Source of the DNA: Deltaproteobacteria bacterium
Lineage (GTDB): Bacteria > Desulfobacterota > Desulfarculia > Adiutricales > Adiutricaceae
Length of the DNA stretch: 64,000 bases
NCBI GenBank assembly: GCA_031273455.1
Contig: JAISRZ010000017.1
Coordinates: 1-64,000, forward strand
Reading direction: 5' to 3'
Shown: piece by piece, positions 9,730 through 18,463 of the stretch
How positions within the stretch are numbered: position 1 is the stretch's first letter
How the letters are laid out: each line of letters begins with the position of its first letter
Notes under the pieces: model-generated
What the model saw: only the letters and a program-made list of their open reading frames with translations
What the model was told of the DNA's origin: nothing
Databases searched by the model: none
Position numbers and translations under genes: made by a program

Positions 9730-10101
9730 GGGCGATACTCCCGAACAATAAGGGCTGATTTTCGGCTTTAGGGCCTATGAGGTCAGATTGAGCCAAGGCC
9801 ACCTTAGCCCATAAGACCGCGAGCGAAAAACCGGCTTAAGACCAATAATCCCGTAAGGGATAATCCAGTCAAAGCCTTATTTGATTTTATAACAAATCTA
9901 ATCATATCACAATATTAGGAAAAACTAGAACCGCCCGCAAGGGGCGTCTGGCCATAGCCGGGACGGGAAAAAGCCTTTGGGTCGGGTGATGATCCTAAAA
10001 TATTAATATAACCAAAAAAGTTTAAAAAAGGAAGTGAAATAATTGGAAAAAGAGCTAAAAATTGGATTTGGCCCCGCCGGAGCCAGGGTCAAATTGGAGC
10101 C
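9730..10101. other. Spacer between chemotaxis operon and pal
   Basis: About 370 bases without a recognisable gene. Around 9880-9930 it is A+T-rich and may hold the promoter of the leftward chemotaxis operon; I could not place -35 and -10 boxes with confidence. Confidence 0.4.
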
Positions 10102-10136
10102 AAAAAAAGCCGGGGTCCCTAAATAGGGATCCCGGC
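10102..10136 (-). terminator. Rho-independent terminator of pal
   Basis: A 13-bp stem (GCCGGGGTCCCTA paired with TAGGGATCCCGGC, one G-T wobble) with a 2-base loop. On the minus strand it is followed by seven T residues. It lies just beyond the pal stop codon. Confidence 0.9.
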
Positions 10137-10157
10137 GTAATCATAAGGCCAGTAAGA

Positions 10158-10613
10158 TTAACGGCCTAGTAAAACGAACTGAGCCCGACGGTTGAGAGCC
10201 CAAGAGGCTTCATCGTCACCCGGGGACAAAGGACGATCCTTACCATAGGAAATGGTGGTTAAACGACCGCCCGAGATGCCTTGGCCCACCACGTAGTTGT
10301 AAGCGGCCTTAGCCCGGCGATCGCCTAAGGCCAAGTTGTAAGCCTCAGTGCCCCGCTCGTCGCAGTGGCCTTGGATTTCCGCCTGAGCCGAAGAATTCTG
10401 GTTCAGGTAGGAGACCTTAGCTTGCAAAGTGGGGATCTGATCGGACCGAATGTTGTACCGATCAAAGTCAAAATAAACATGATCATTAAGAAATTGACGG
10501 TCAGCCTCAGTTAAGCCACCGGTGTCCCCACCGCCCTGGGGGGGTTTTTGGCAGCCCAGACTGAGCGGGGCCAGTATCATGGCTAGGACCGCCAGAAAAA
10601 ACAGTTTCCTCAT
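10158..10613 (-). CDS. pal: Peptidoglycan-associated lipoprotein Pal
   Basis: A 151-residue outer-membrane lipoprotein that ties the outer membrane to peptidoglycan within the Tol-Pal system. The start at 10613 is chosen because GGAGG lies 8 bases upstream and because it begins a clean lipoprotein signal (MRKLFFLAVLAMILAPLSLGC). The lipobox Cys is in LSLGC. Residues about 45-150 are an OmpA-like domain: VYFDFDRYNI, the peptidoglycan-binding segment IQGHCDERGTEAYNLALGDRRA, and SYGKDRP. Tol genes are not adjacent; the gene has its own promoter and terminator, so it is transcribed alone. A longer start at 10637 would spoil the signal peptide. Confidence 0.93.
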   Translation of the reverse strand: MRKLFFLAVLAMILAPLSLGCQKPPQGGGDTGGLTEADRQFLNDHVYFDFDRYNIRSDQIPTLQAKVSYLNQNSSAQAEIQGHCDERGTEAYNLALGDRRAKAAYNYVVGQGISGGRLTTISYGKDRPLSPGDDEASWALNRRAQFVLLGR

Positions 10614-11142
10614 CTTCCAATCCTCCGTATAAATCAAAAAAACCTATTTGGCCCGCGAAATTTCGAGCCAGAGCTATCCCAGCCCATTAGCGCCAGCCGG
10701 TATATTTTTCTAAAAGCGACCCTGAGTCTCTCAGGCGTCTATACTTAAGCATACTTAAAATAGAAAAAAAAATCCAAAAAAGAAAAAAAAACCCCCGCCA
10801 CTTGAGGCCTGGAACGGTCAAAAGGCAAGGTCGGAAAATTCCATTAAGTATAATGCCCTTAAAAAACCCTGTCAACAGCGTATTTAAGCTAATAAACCGC
10901 GCGAAAGGCCCCTCTGACCAAAATAAAGAACTGGGAAACCCGAAAATAGGTCTTTTAGGAACCTATTTTTAGGGAACCTTGGCGATAATAGAAAATAAAA
11001 AATGTTATATTAGTAATAAAAAATGATTAATATTTTTTAAATATTAATGAAAAATAGCGGAAAAACTAAGGGTCGAATTTTTTGTTCAAAAATTAACCGT
11101 GATTAAGGGCGGGCCAGGACTAAGGTAAAAAAAGCGTAAAAA
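10614..11142. other. Spacer upstream of pal
   Basis: About 530 bases between the epimerase gene and pal. It carries the predicted pal promoter and a ~225-base leader. Beyond 10880 it is A+T-rich and shows nothing I can name. A 62-codon reading frame at 10687-10875 is low-complexity and lies on top of the promoter, so I do not call it a gene. Confidence 0.4.
10847..10875 (-). promoter_or_regulatory. Predicted sigma-70-type promoter of pal
   Basis: On the minus strand a perfect TTGACA (-35, complement of 10870-10875) is followed by a 17-base spacer and TATACT (-10, complement of 10847-10852). It faces pal. Transcription would begin near 10840, giving a leader of about 225 bases. Confidence 0.65.
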
Positions 11143-12090
11143 TTATTTATTTTCTTGACCTGGGCTGGCTAAAAGGTAGGCTAGACCCTCTCTTAAGTCA
11201 ATATGGGCGGTGAATTTTAAGAAACGACTGGCTTTGGCGACGCTAGCCATGGACTGGAGGACATCGCCTAAACGGGCTGGCTGGTGGACTGGGGGGGGGA
11301 AACTGGGTTTCAGCTCCTTCAGTAAGCGGTACAAAAAGTTAATGGACACCCCTTGGCCGGTGCCCACGTTAAAGACCCCGCCGCTGGTTAAAGGGGCTTG
11401 GCCAGCTAAGACCATGGCCCGCACCACGTCCCGAACCTCAATAAAGTCCCGGGTCTGCTCGCCGTCGCCATAGATAATGGGGCTTTGCCCTTGACTGGCG
11501 GCTTTTAAAAAAAGCCCAATGACCGGGGCCTCCCCTAAGCTAGAGCTTAAGCGGGGCCCATAAACGTTAAAGAGCCTTAAGGAGATGACCTCCAAGTCTC
11601 TGGACCTTTGGAAATAAAGGCCCAAGTTTTCGCTTAAAAGCTTGGCCGCGGCGTAGGGCGAGTCCACGGACAAGGTTTGGGTCTCAATCTGGGGGGAGGG
11701 GCCTTCCCCATAGACCGCCGAGCTGGAGGCGATGATGACCCTTTTGGCCTTAATCTTGGCCGCGCCCTCTAAAACGTTTAAGGTCCCTAAACCATCGACT
11801 TCCAAGTACAAAGCCGGTTTGGCCAAACTTTCCAAAACGCTGGTTAAAGCCGCCAGATGATAGACTATTTGAACGCCTTTTAAAGCCTTATTTAGAGCCT
11901 TAGGCTCTAAGATATCGCCCTTAACGAACTCAATCCGGTTCCAGACCCGGATGAGGTTTTCCTTCCGACCCGTGGCCAGGTTGTCAAAGATGCGGACCTT
12001 TTGGCCTAAGCCCACCAAGGCCTCGGCCAAATGGGAGCCAATAAAACCAGCCCCCCCGGTGATTAAAACTGGGTGGCTATTGGTTGGCAT
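11143..12090 (-). CDS. NAD-dependent nucleotide-sugar epimerase/dehydratase
   Basis: A 315-residue extended short-chain dehydrogenase of the GalE-like family, probably acting on a UDP- or dTDP-sugar for surface polysaccharide. The Rossmann motif TGGAGFIGSH is at 11-20 and the cofactor strand ends in FDNLATGRKENL. Ser residues near 122-124 (ASSSAVYG) together with Tyr146 and Lys150 (YAAAK) form the catalytic set. The segments LRLFNVYGPR and IIYGDGEQTRDFIEVRDVVRA are typical of UDP-glucose 4-epimerase-like members. It stands alone, without neighbouring glycan genes, so the exact substrate cannot be assigned. Confidence 0.9.
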   Translation of the reverse strand: MPTNSHPVLITGGAGFIGSHLAEALVGLGQKVRIFDNLATGRKENLIRVWNRIEFVKGDILEPKALNKALKGVQIVYHLAALTSVLESLAKPALYLEVDGLGTLNVLEGAAKIKAKRVIIASSSAVYGEGPSPQIETQTLSVDSPYAAAKLLSENLGLYFQRSRDLEVISLRLFNVYGPRLSSSLGEAPVIGLFLKAASQGQSPIIYGDGEQTRDFIEVRDVVRAMVLAGQAPLTSGGVFNVGTGQGVSINFLYRLLKELKPSFPPPVHQPARLGDVLQSMASVAKASRFLKFTAHIDLREGLAYLLASPGQENK

Positions 12091-12334
12091 GGGGGCCAGG
12101 GCTTAATAGGGCGCGCCAAGGGTAATAGTGGTCTATCATGAAAACTTATATAGGTCGATAAACCCTAGCCTAAAAGAGCGAAAACTAGTTTTAGGGAATA
12201 TGGACGGTTAGAAAAGGCCCTTTTACGAGCTTAAGGTTAAAAAAGGGGCCTAATCGCGATAAATAACGAAAAAAAACCGGATAATTGGGGCCGCGATAAG
12301 CCCGAAAGATTATGGCAAAAGAAACGGTTTATTG

Positions 12335-14971
12335 TCAACGGCTATAGCCAAACCAAGCGGCTTTGAGCCAGGGTTCCTCGCGATAGGCCCGAAAGGCGGG
12401 ATCGCTTATGGCTTCCCGAAAACTGGGCCAAGTGAAGTTATCCTCTAAAGCCGGCGGGTGGGCTAAGGATTTTTTCATTTCCGCTAAATCCCCCCGCCAG
12501 GCGGCCCAGCGGGCCCGGGCGTAGTGGCTGGAGCCTGGGGCCAGCTTTTCGGCCTGGTCCCAGAGGCTTAAGGCCTCTTTTAAAAGGGCCGGATCCGGGG
12601 TGGGGTTTAGAAGGTTCAGCTCGGCTAAAACCAAGCCCTCCTCGGCCAAAATAAGGCCTAAATCCAGCCCCGCCGGCTCTTTGGACTCGGCTTGGCGTAG
12701 AAGATCCAAGGCCAGGCGCCAGTAAGCCATCTGCTCCTCTTCGGGTGGGTAACCCGTGGCCGCGGCTAACCGCAAAAAGGAGGCCAGCTTTAGTTGATAC
12801 CAAGGGGGTAAGGTCTGGGGCTGGGCCATGGCCAACAACCGACTGACCGGGCGATTTAAGGCCGAGGCCAAACGCTCTTGGAAGGTGGCTAAAGGGGCGT
12901 AGACCCAAGCTTGGCCCACTTCCGGGGCTAAAAAGCGTAAAGGCTCATAAGCTTGCCCCGTCCCGGCGGGTGGGGCTAAGTCCATGGAGGGGCGCCATAA
13001 GGATAAACCCTCCAAGCCTTCCAGAAAGGAGCTTAAGACCTCATTAAAAGCCCTTTTAGCCGCCAGATCCGAAGTCACCGCTGGATCGTCGGGCCAGGCC
13101 GGGCGGTTGGCCAGCTCGGCGTAAACGGTTAAACCCAACGCGAAGCCATAACCAGGCTCTAAAGGGGCTAACCGCTTTAACCGGCGACAGATATCGGTGA
13201 TTAAGCTTAAGGCTTGGTCTTGACCCGCTGGGTATTGGGCCGCGATGGCCCAAATCCCATCGGCGATCTCAATCAGCTCCGGGATAGCCAAGGATCCAGC
13301 GCTTAAAAAGTGGTTGTACGAAGCGAAGATCTCGGCCACCACCCGCTCAGTGTATTCTAAGGGCAAAGAGCGCTTGGTGAAGGCTAAGCAGACCTCGGTC
13401 CAAGCCAACCACGCCCGGGCTGGGTTTTCCGCCGAGCGGACGGCTAAATGGCTAAAGTTGACGGCTTTTTGGAAGAGGGCTAAAAACTCCGGGAAAGTTT
13501 TAGCCTCAAAGGCCAAAAGGGCGGTCACCCGGGCTAAGCTTTGGAGATCGTCGATATTTTGGCCAAGGTCCCAGGCCTTTTGGTATTGCTCTTGGGCTTG
13601 GGTTAAAGATTGGCTATAACGAGCCGCCCGATCGCCGAGCTCGACGGCCCCAGGCCCCGGGGCCAAAAGACGGGCTTTAGCCTCTAAAACTTGGCCCCAG
13701 TGGCGGTGGGCGCGATCCTTTTGGGGGCTAAACTCCAGAAATTTCTGGAACTTTTTCGCGGCCTCGGTCCGGTTAACGGCCCACAAGCGGTCATCGGCCT
13801 GGACCTCGGCCCGACCGTAGTAATCCTCGCCCAAAGCGGCCCAGAGGGCAGGGTCCCGGCCTTGGGTCTTTAAGCGAAAGTTAAAAAGCTGATCCCGTAA
13901 GGCCCATAAAGCCTCCCGTAACCCCGGGTCCGGGGCCAAATACTCGGCCCTTTTTAGGCTAGTTAATAACCTTTCTTGATCCCTGGGGTCCAAAGGCAAA
14001 CTAAAGGCCCGCCCGTAAAGAGCCAAGGCCTCCCGAAAGTAGTGGGCCGGGGTCATTAAGGGTGGGGGGTTATCAACGTCTTTGGGGTTCTGGGTCTTAA
14101 CGTTGGCCCCCCCGGGATTAGGCGCGGGGGCGGTCGGCGCGGACGCGGTCGTGGACGCTTGGGGCGCGGGAGCGCTTGGATCGTTCGGATCGCTCGCCCC
14201 GATCGGGCTCGGGGTGGCCACCGGGGGGTTGGCCCCAGGCTCGGCTAGGGCTAAAACCGTTTCCGTATAGGCCAATAGGACATCGATTTTTCTTAAGGTG
14301 GGGGGATCGGGCCGGGGGTTGGGTACTAAAGTTGGCATGGCGCCCCAAACTTGGTCAAACTCTTTTTGAAAAAGACTAAACTCTTGGGACCTGGCTAGGG
14401 GATCTTTAATGGCTAAAAGGATATACCGCCGGTTAGCCCATAACTCGGGTTGAAAAAGGGGGTTTAAATCATTAAAGGCGTAACGTCGGGTTAATTCGGC
14501 GGAGTCAATCTCGCCCCGGCGTAAGCGGCCAGCCCAGATAAGCTCGGCCACAAAGGGATCGGCTGGGTCGTTAAGCGGCGGGGTAACCGGGGGTGGGCTG
14601 GCGTGGGCTTGGTCGTAACCTAAGCGGGCGGCCCGTAAAAAGTGGGCCCGCGCTTCCTCCAAGAGATCCTCTTGGCTCTGGGGATCCTCAGCCCACAGAC
14701 TGCGGATCTCGGCTAAGCGGCCCAATCTTAGCCAAACTAAAGGGGAATCGGGCTGGAACTGGCTGGCCTGATAACACAGAACCACCGCTTTTTCCAACTG
14801 GAACCGATAACTATGGCTTAAATCCGTGGAATTGGCCGATAAAAGAACCGAGCGAGCCTCGGCCAACCGGGCCTCAAGCTCCACGGAAAAATTGGGGTCG
14901 CTGGCGGCCATTAACGGGGCCACCCACCATAAAAGGGCCAAAAGGCCAAGCGAAAGTCGCGAAAAGACCAT
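12335..14971 (-). CDS. Large exported protein with TPR-like helical repeats
   Basis: An 878-residue protein that I do not recognise as a named family. The start at 14971 has GGAGG 5-9 bases upstream and begins a signal peptide (MVFSRLSLGLLALLWWVAPLMAA). The mature part is rich in Ala, Leu, Trp and Pro. Many helix pairs look like tetratricopeptide repeats: FQPDSPLVWLRLGRLAEI, KFQKFLEFSPQKDRAHRHWG, YQKAWDLGQNI and the C-terminal LWDQAEKLAPGSSHYARARW. An Ala/Pro-rich low-complexity linker lies near residues 245-300. The periplasm or outer membrane is the likely site, with a protein-binding role. It appears monocistronic. Confidence 0.8.
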   Translation of the reverse strand: MVFSRLSLGLLALLWWVAPLMAASDPNFSVELEARLAEARSVLLSANSTDLSHSYRFQLEKAVVLCYQASQFQPDSPLVWLRLGRLAEIRSLWAEDPQSQEDLLEEARAHFLRAARLGYDQAHASPPPVTPPLNDPADPFVAELIWAGRLRRGEIDSAELTRRYAFNDLNPLFQPELWANRRYILLAIKDPLARSQEFSLFQKEFDQVWGAMPTLVPNPRPDPPTLRKIDVLLAYTETVLALAEPGANPPVATPSPIGASDPNDPSAPAPQASTTASAPTAPAPNPGGANVKTQNPKDVDNPPPLMTPAHYFREALALYGRAFSLPLDPRDQERLLTSLKRAEYLAPDPGLREALWALRDQLFNFRLKTQGRDPALWAALGEDYYGRAEVQADDRLWAVNRTEAAKKFQKFLEFSPQKDRAHRHWGQVLEAKARLLAPGPGAVELGDRAARYSQSLTQAQEQYQKAWDLGQNIDDLQSLARVTALLAFEAKTFPEFLALFQKAVNFSHLAVRSAENPARAWLAWTEVCLAFTKRSLPLEYTERVVAEIFASYNHFLSAGSLAIPELIEIADGIWAIAAQYPAGQDQALSLITDICRRLKRLAPLEPGYGFALGLTVYAELANRPAWPDDPAVTSDLAAKRAFNEVLSSFLEGLEGLSLWRPSMDLAPPAGTGQAYEPLRFLAPEVGQAWVYAPLATFQERLASALNRPVSRLLAMAQPQTLPPWYQLKLASFLRLAAATGYPPEEEQMAYWRLALDLLRQAESKEPAGLDLGLILAEEGLVLAELNLLNPTPDPALLKEALSLWDQAEKLAPGSSHYARARWAAWRGDLAEMKKSLAHPPALEDNFTWPSFREAISDPAFRAYREEPWLKAAWFGYSR

Positions 14972-15990
14972 AGACCCCTCCAAAAGAAAATCAAGACCCC
15001 TAAAGTATAGCGCCTTAAGGAAGAATTTAGCTAATAGATATTATAGCGGAAAAACGGCGGGTTAAGGAGAGAAAAAGAGAATAAATTTTAAGGCGCTCTA
15101 AGGTTTAGCCGTCAATTTTAAGGTTTAGACAAGCTGATCTAGACTGGTTAGGCTGAGCCGATTTAAAGAGGTATATATAACGTGGTTAAAAAATTATTTA
15201 CATTATAAAAAAAGATATGAAAAAGTATAAATAGATTATATATCCATAATTATCGATTATTTACGCGATTTACCAGTCGAATCGCGGGGCTAATTATTAA
15301 GAAGTTGGCCCCAAAAATTTCTCAATTAATTAGGAGGATTTTGGCCCGGGGGCGTTAGGTTGGCTCTTTCGCTGTGGCTCTTTCGTAGCATGGCGCTTGG
15401 GCCGCGTTGGTGGCCTCGACTCTAAGCGTCTAAGAGCTATGGTGGTTGACCGCCACCTAAGTTTAAAGGTTAAGTCTTTCCTTGGAAGCCAATTTAAAGT
15501 ATAATCTATAGGAGTATAAACGTTGGAGTCAAAACTAGCGGCCTAGCTTTAAAACCCAAAAGGGGGGCTGGCTTAGCCTTGGTTTGACTTAAGGTCTCTG
15601 GTGGCGGCGATTCGACCGTCAGAAAGATTGTCTGGCTAAAAGGTCTTCCATTAATGGAAATAGCCTGAGCCAGTCAGTCCGAAGCGGGCGCTTTAATCGT
15701 CTCAAAGCTTTTGCGCTTTTTTGAACAGCTAGGCGCTTGGTTGAGACTACTTGCTTCGCCAACCAAATTAATATATACTATACTTGTGACGCGCGAGGAC
15801 AATTTTTTGGCTTAGCCTAACGCCTCGCCTACTTCCTTTAAGGGGCTGACCCTAATGGACTTAGCAGACTCAATAGGGCGCGTCAATAACGAACAGCGTT
15901 GGGTATGGGAAAGACGACAGTCCGGCTGGATGGGTTTTCCAGGCGGAGCTTCAAGTTGAGGGAATGATTAAATCCATAAGGGAGACTCAA
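14972..15990. other. Long spacer at the edge of a decayed mobile island
   Basis: About 1 kb without a recognisable intact gene. Bases 15000-15300 are A+T-rich; beyond that the composition is mixed and reading frames are short and broken. It probably contains old insertion-sequence debris, but I cannot match any part to a family. Confidence 0.4.
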
Positions 15991-16281
15991 ATGGAAAATA
16001 CTGACCTGGCCGCGGCCCTGGCCCGTTTAAGTGGCGACATCAAAAGCCTTAGCGCTAAGATTGACTCGGTTAAATCTGAGCTGAAGGGTGAGATCGACAC
16101 GGTTAAATATGGGCTGAATGGTGAGATCGACAAGGTTAAATATGGGCTGAAGGGTGAGATCGACACGGTTAAATATGAGGTAAAAAATAAAATTGAAAAT
16201 GGAGATTTAATTCAATACACAATATATATATTACTTATATTTATGGTAACTATGGCGATCGGGTTAATATTTAGACATTAA
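15991..16281 (+). CDS. Small coiled-coil, C-terminally membrane-anchored protein (Bdr-like)
   Basis: A 96-residue protein. The ATG at 15991 is chosen because AAGGGAG lies about 7 bases upstream. Residues 1-68 form a charged coiled coil with three near-identical 11-residue units of the type GEIDTVKYGLK. Residues about 73-92 form one membrane helix (YTIYILLIFMVTMAIGLIF). This architecture, an N-terminal repeated coiled coil and a C-terminal membrane anchor, is that of Borrelia Bdr proteins and related CCDC90/DUF1640-like proteins. No function is established for this copy. It lies between spacers and decayed nuclease/transposase genes and may be a mobile-element cargo gene. Confidence 0.7.
   Translation: MENTDLAAALARLSGDIKSLSAKIDSVKSELKGEIDTVKYGLNGEIDKVKYGLKGEIDTVKYEVKNKIENGDLIQYTIYILLIFMVTMAIGLIFRH
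16069..16200 (+). repeat. In-frame 33-bp tandem repeats in the coiled-coil gene
   Basis: Units at 16069-16101, 16102-16134 and 16135-16167 differ at only a few bases, followed by a diverged fourth unit. Each begins GTTAAATMTGRGCTGAA. The near identity at the DNA level indicates recent duplication or slippage. Confidence 0.9.
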
Positions 16282-16340
16282 GCTACCTTAAAGTCTAAGT
16301 CATTATCATTAACAAGATGTGTCCTCCGGGGACCTTTCTT

Positions 16341-17073
16341 GATTAACTGGGCTCATTCGGCCACGTCTTCGTGACCGGAGTGAGCCGGTTTACCCAGACC
16401 TCTATTTTTTCCGAGCCGAACAATCTCAACGATATCACTTTTGATAGCGCCTACGCCGCCATTTGTGGTCTGGCCGCGGCGGATCTAGAGGCTCTCCTTA
16501 GCGATCGCGAAGGCGCGATTCTCGCGGATCTTATTGAGAAAGGCATCTTGTTCCCAGGGAGCGGTGGCCACGATTTAAGGAACTTGATTGGCGTCTGGCG
16601 CGATGGCTACTCCTGGGACGGCGAGACTAGGGTCTACAACCCTTGGGCGATCCTTAATTTCTTTGTAGAGGCCAAAGTCTTTAGTCACTGGATCGAGTCG
16701 GGTTCGCCTTCTTTTTGGCGCGATCTAGGCGACAGATGGCTTAGTTAATTTCAACTTAGAACTCCCAAAATCTCCGCCAAAATTCGACCTAAGGCGGATG
16801 GTTATCCACGATATCGCCCACTTGGATCCAGCCGTTTCGCTGTTCCAAACCGGTTACCCGATGGTTAAGGAAATTCAACATAACCCCGACAAAGGAGTTG
16901 AGGAATATATCCTCGGTTACCCTAACCTTGAGGTCAGTTCCCTCTTGGCCCCTTTAGCTCTTTCGCTCAAACCGCTGGAAAAGAAGTTGTTGTCTTACAA
17001 GTTGGCCGTAAGATCCCGGGGGACTCTTGGCTCTCCCTGGACCAAGGAGGTCCCAGACGGACTTAAAAAATGA
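16341..17073 (+). pseudogene. Remnant of an AAA-ATPase-like / PD-(D/E)XK family gene
   Basis: Two broken reading frames align with the middle of the full-length relative at 47661-49667. The first (to 16748) has FVTGVSRF, YAAICGL and YSWDGETRVYNPWAILNFF, matching LVTGITRYG, YAGICGF and YNWRGETKVLNPYSIIHFF. The second (16798-17073) has FQTGYPMVKEI and YPNLEVSSLL, matching FHSGYLTVDKV and IPNLEVSSFY. The N-terminal P-loop part and the C-terminal nuclease part are missing and stops separate the pieces. It is a dead copy of a multi-copy mobile gene. Confidence 0.85.
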
Positions 17074-17138
17074 GAAGATAGTGGCTTTTATAGATCAGCT
17101 CAGACTTTAGATCTAAGCTCTTCATCGGACAATAGGAA

Positions 17139-17790
17139 TATATAGTTATACAAGTTTATACAGGGCTATGTCGTGGCTTAGTAAAGTATAGGCCCTATAT
17201 TTAGACTATAGCTAGTTAGCCCAAAATTCTCTTGTGTATGTAGGTCAAGCGGACCGCGATTAGTTGTGGTGTATAGTTATACAAGTTTATAATGAGCTAT
17301 GATGTGGTTGGCGCAAGATTAGACCCCATATTTAGACCAAAGTCGTTTGGCCCTTAATTTCTCTGGGGTTTAAGGGGAAAGCGGACCGCGATTTATAGTG
17401 GTATATACTTATATAAGGTTATACAGGGCTATGTTGTGGGTTATTAAAGTTTAAGTCCTATATTTAGACGACAGTTGGTAAGCCCTAATTTTTCCGCTGG
17501 GGTAGAAGGTCCAGCGGATCGCGGTAAGTTAGATTATATAGTTATATAAGTTTATATAGGGCTATGATGTGGCCGTTAAAAAATTAGGCCCTATATTTAG
17601 ATCCAAGTCGTTTGGCCAAAAATTCTTCTGGGGTTTAAGGGGAAAGCGGACCACGATATATTGGGGTGTATAGTTAAGGAAGTTTATAGCGCTCTAAGTT
17701 GTGGGCGCATATTGTTTACGCCCTATATTTAGAGAACAGTTGCGCGGCCCTTAGGGGGTCGTTTTTTTTGGTCTTCTTCTGGCCCAATTT
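17139..17790. repeat. Five degenerate tandem repeats of about 132 bp
   Basis: Five direct units whose TATAGTTAT-like starts lie at 17141, 17272, 17404, 17537 and 17669, spaced 131, 132, 133 and 132 bases. Each unit has the same order of landmarks: TATAGTTATACAAGTTTATA, then GGGCTATG, then CCCTATATTTAGA. The perfect palindrome GCGGACCGC follows within units 1 and 2, and degenerate forms of it occur in units 3 to 5. No long open frame runs through it. The array lies between a dead nuclease gene and a dead transposase gene. Confidence 0.9.
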
Positions 17791-17837
17791 CCAATCGAGC
17801 GGTTTTAGCGGTCCGTAATTAATCTATCTGTGAATGG

Positions 17838-18310
17838 GTGTGTATCGGGCGGTTAGACCCGGTCACGGAAACGTTCATCCCCAACGATAACTATAGAAAA
17901 TACTACGATGACCGCAATGAGGAGATCAATCCAGCGACCGGCTCCTACTACTGGATTGGGGCCACCTTTCTGATTGGGTCGATCTTAGACTATTTGGGGG
18001 TTACGGACACGCTGAGCCAAACCTTAGGGCCAGAAGGGAGCGCGAATTAAGACCGTAGTCGCTTTCTTGGTCTCCAAGGGCGACGCTAAATAACCTTGTG
18101 GCTTTTGGTCGAGATCACACCTTAGATACGACTCCTTTAACCGAACAATCGGCTAAGAAGCGCTTCGCCTCGATTGCCGCCGCTAAGCGGACCGCCTTCT
18201 TTAAAAAGTGGGTCCAGCGGTCAGAGCCTGGCCCGTATAACGCCTATGACCTCAACTTCGAGGGGGCCACTAAAAGCCTAAGGTCTGGGGCGACCAATTG
18301 CGCAGGTTGA
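17838..18310 (+). pseudogene. Transposase remnant, IS1634/IS4-like
   Basis: Two frames, 17838-18050 and 18098-18310, resemble successive parts of the N-terminal third of the transposase at 20141-21775. The first has IGRLDPVTETFIPN and GATFLIGSILDYLG, matching IGHYTDKGKFV and GATHLLDTIARKIG. The second has FFKKWVQRSEPGPYNAYDLN, matching FFSRQAARHSSPDYLAYDIN, which includes the first catalytic Asp region. The catalytic core beyond that is gone. It is an inactive fragment. Confidence 0.75.
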
Positions 18311-18349
18311 AATATTTTTTGTAAAAAACATGACTCCGGTCAGCCACTG

Positions 18350-18425
18350 GATGCCCACTGCGCCAGAAAACCTTATAATTATGGCAACTTAAGTGTGTGT
18401 ATCTAGAATAACTTGTAAACCCCCG
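18350..18425. repeat. Copy 1 of a ~70-bp repeat, probable insertion-sequence end
   Basis: The stretch containing GCCAGAAAACC, then ACTTAAGT, then ATAACTTGTAAA and CCCCCGCTAG recurs at 33467-33537 with about 80% identity. Here it lies just downstream of a transposase remnant, as the terminal region of that element would. Confidence 0.7.
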
Positions 18426-18463
18426 CTAGAGCCTTTTGGCGTCTTTAACGTTCAGGGGAGAGC

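Noticed and set aside
10687-10875. 62-residue minus-strand reading frame
   Set aside because: Low-complexity Phe/Leu-rich translation, no ribosome-binding site, and it overlaps a good pal promoter.
17139-17790. CRISPR array
   Set aside because: The units are ~132 bp, contiguous and degenerate, without alternating short repeats and unique spacers, and no cas gene is nearby.
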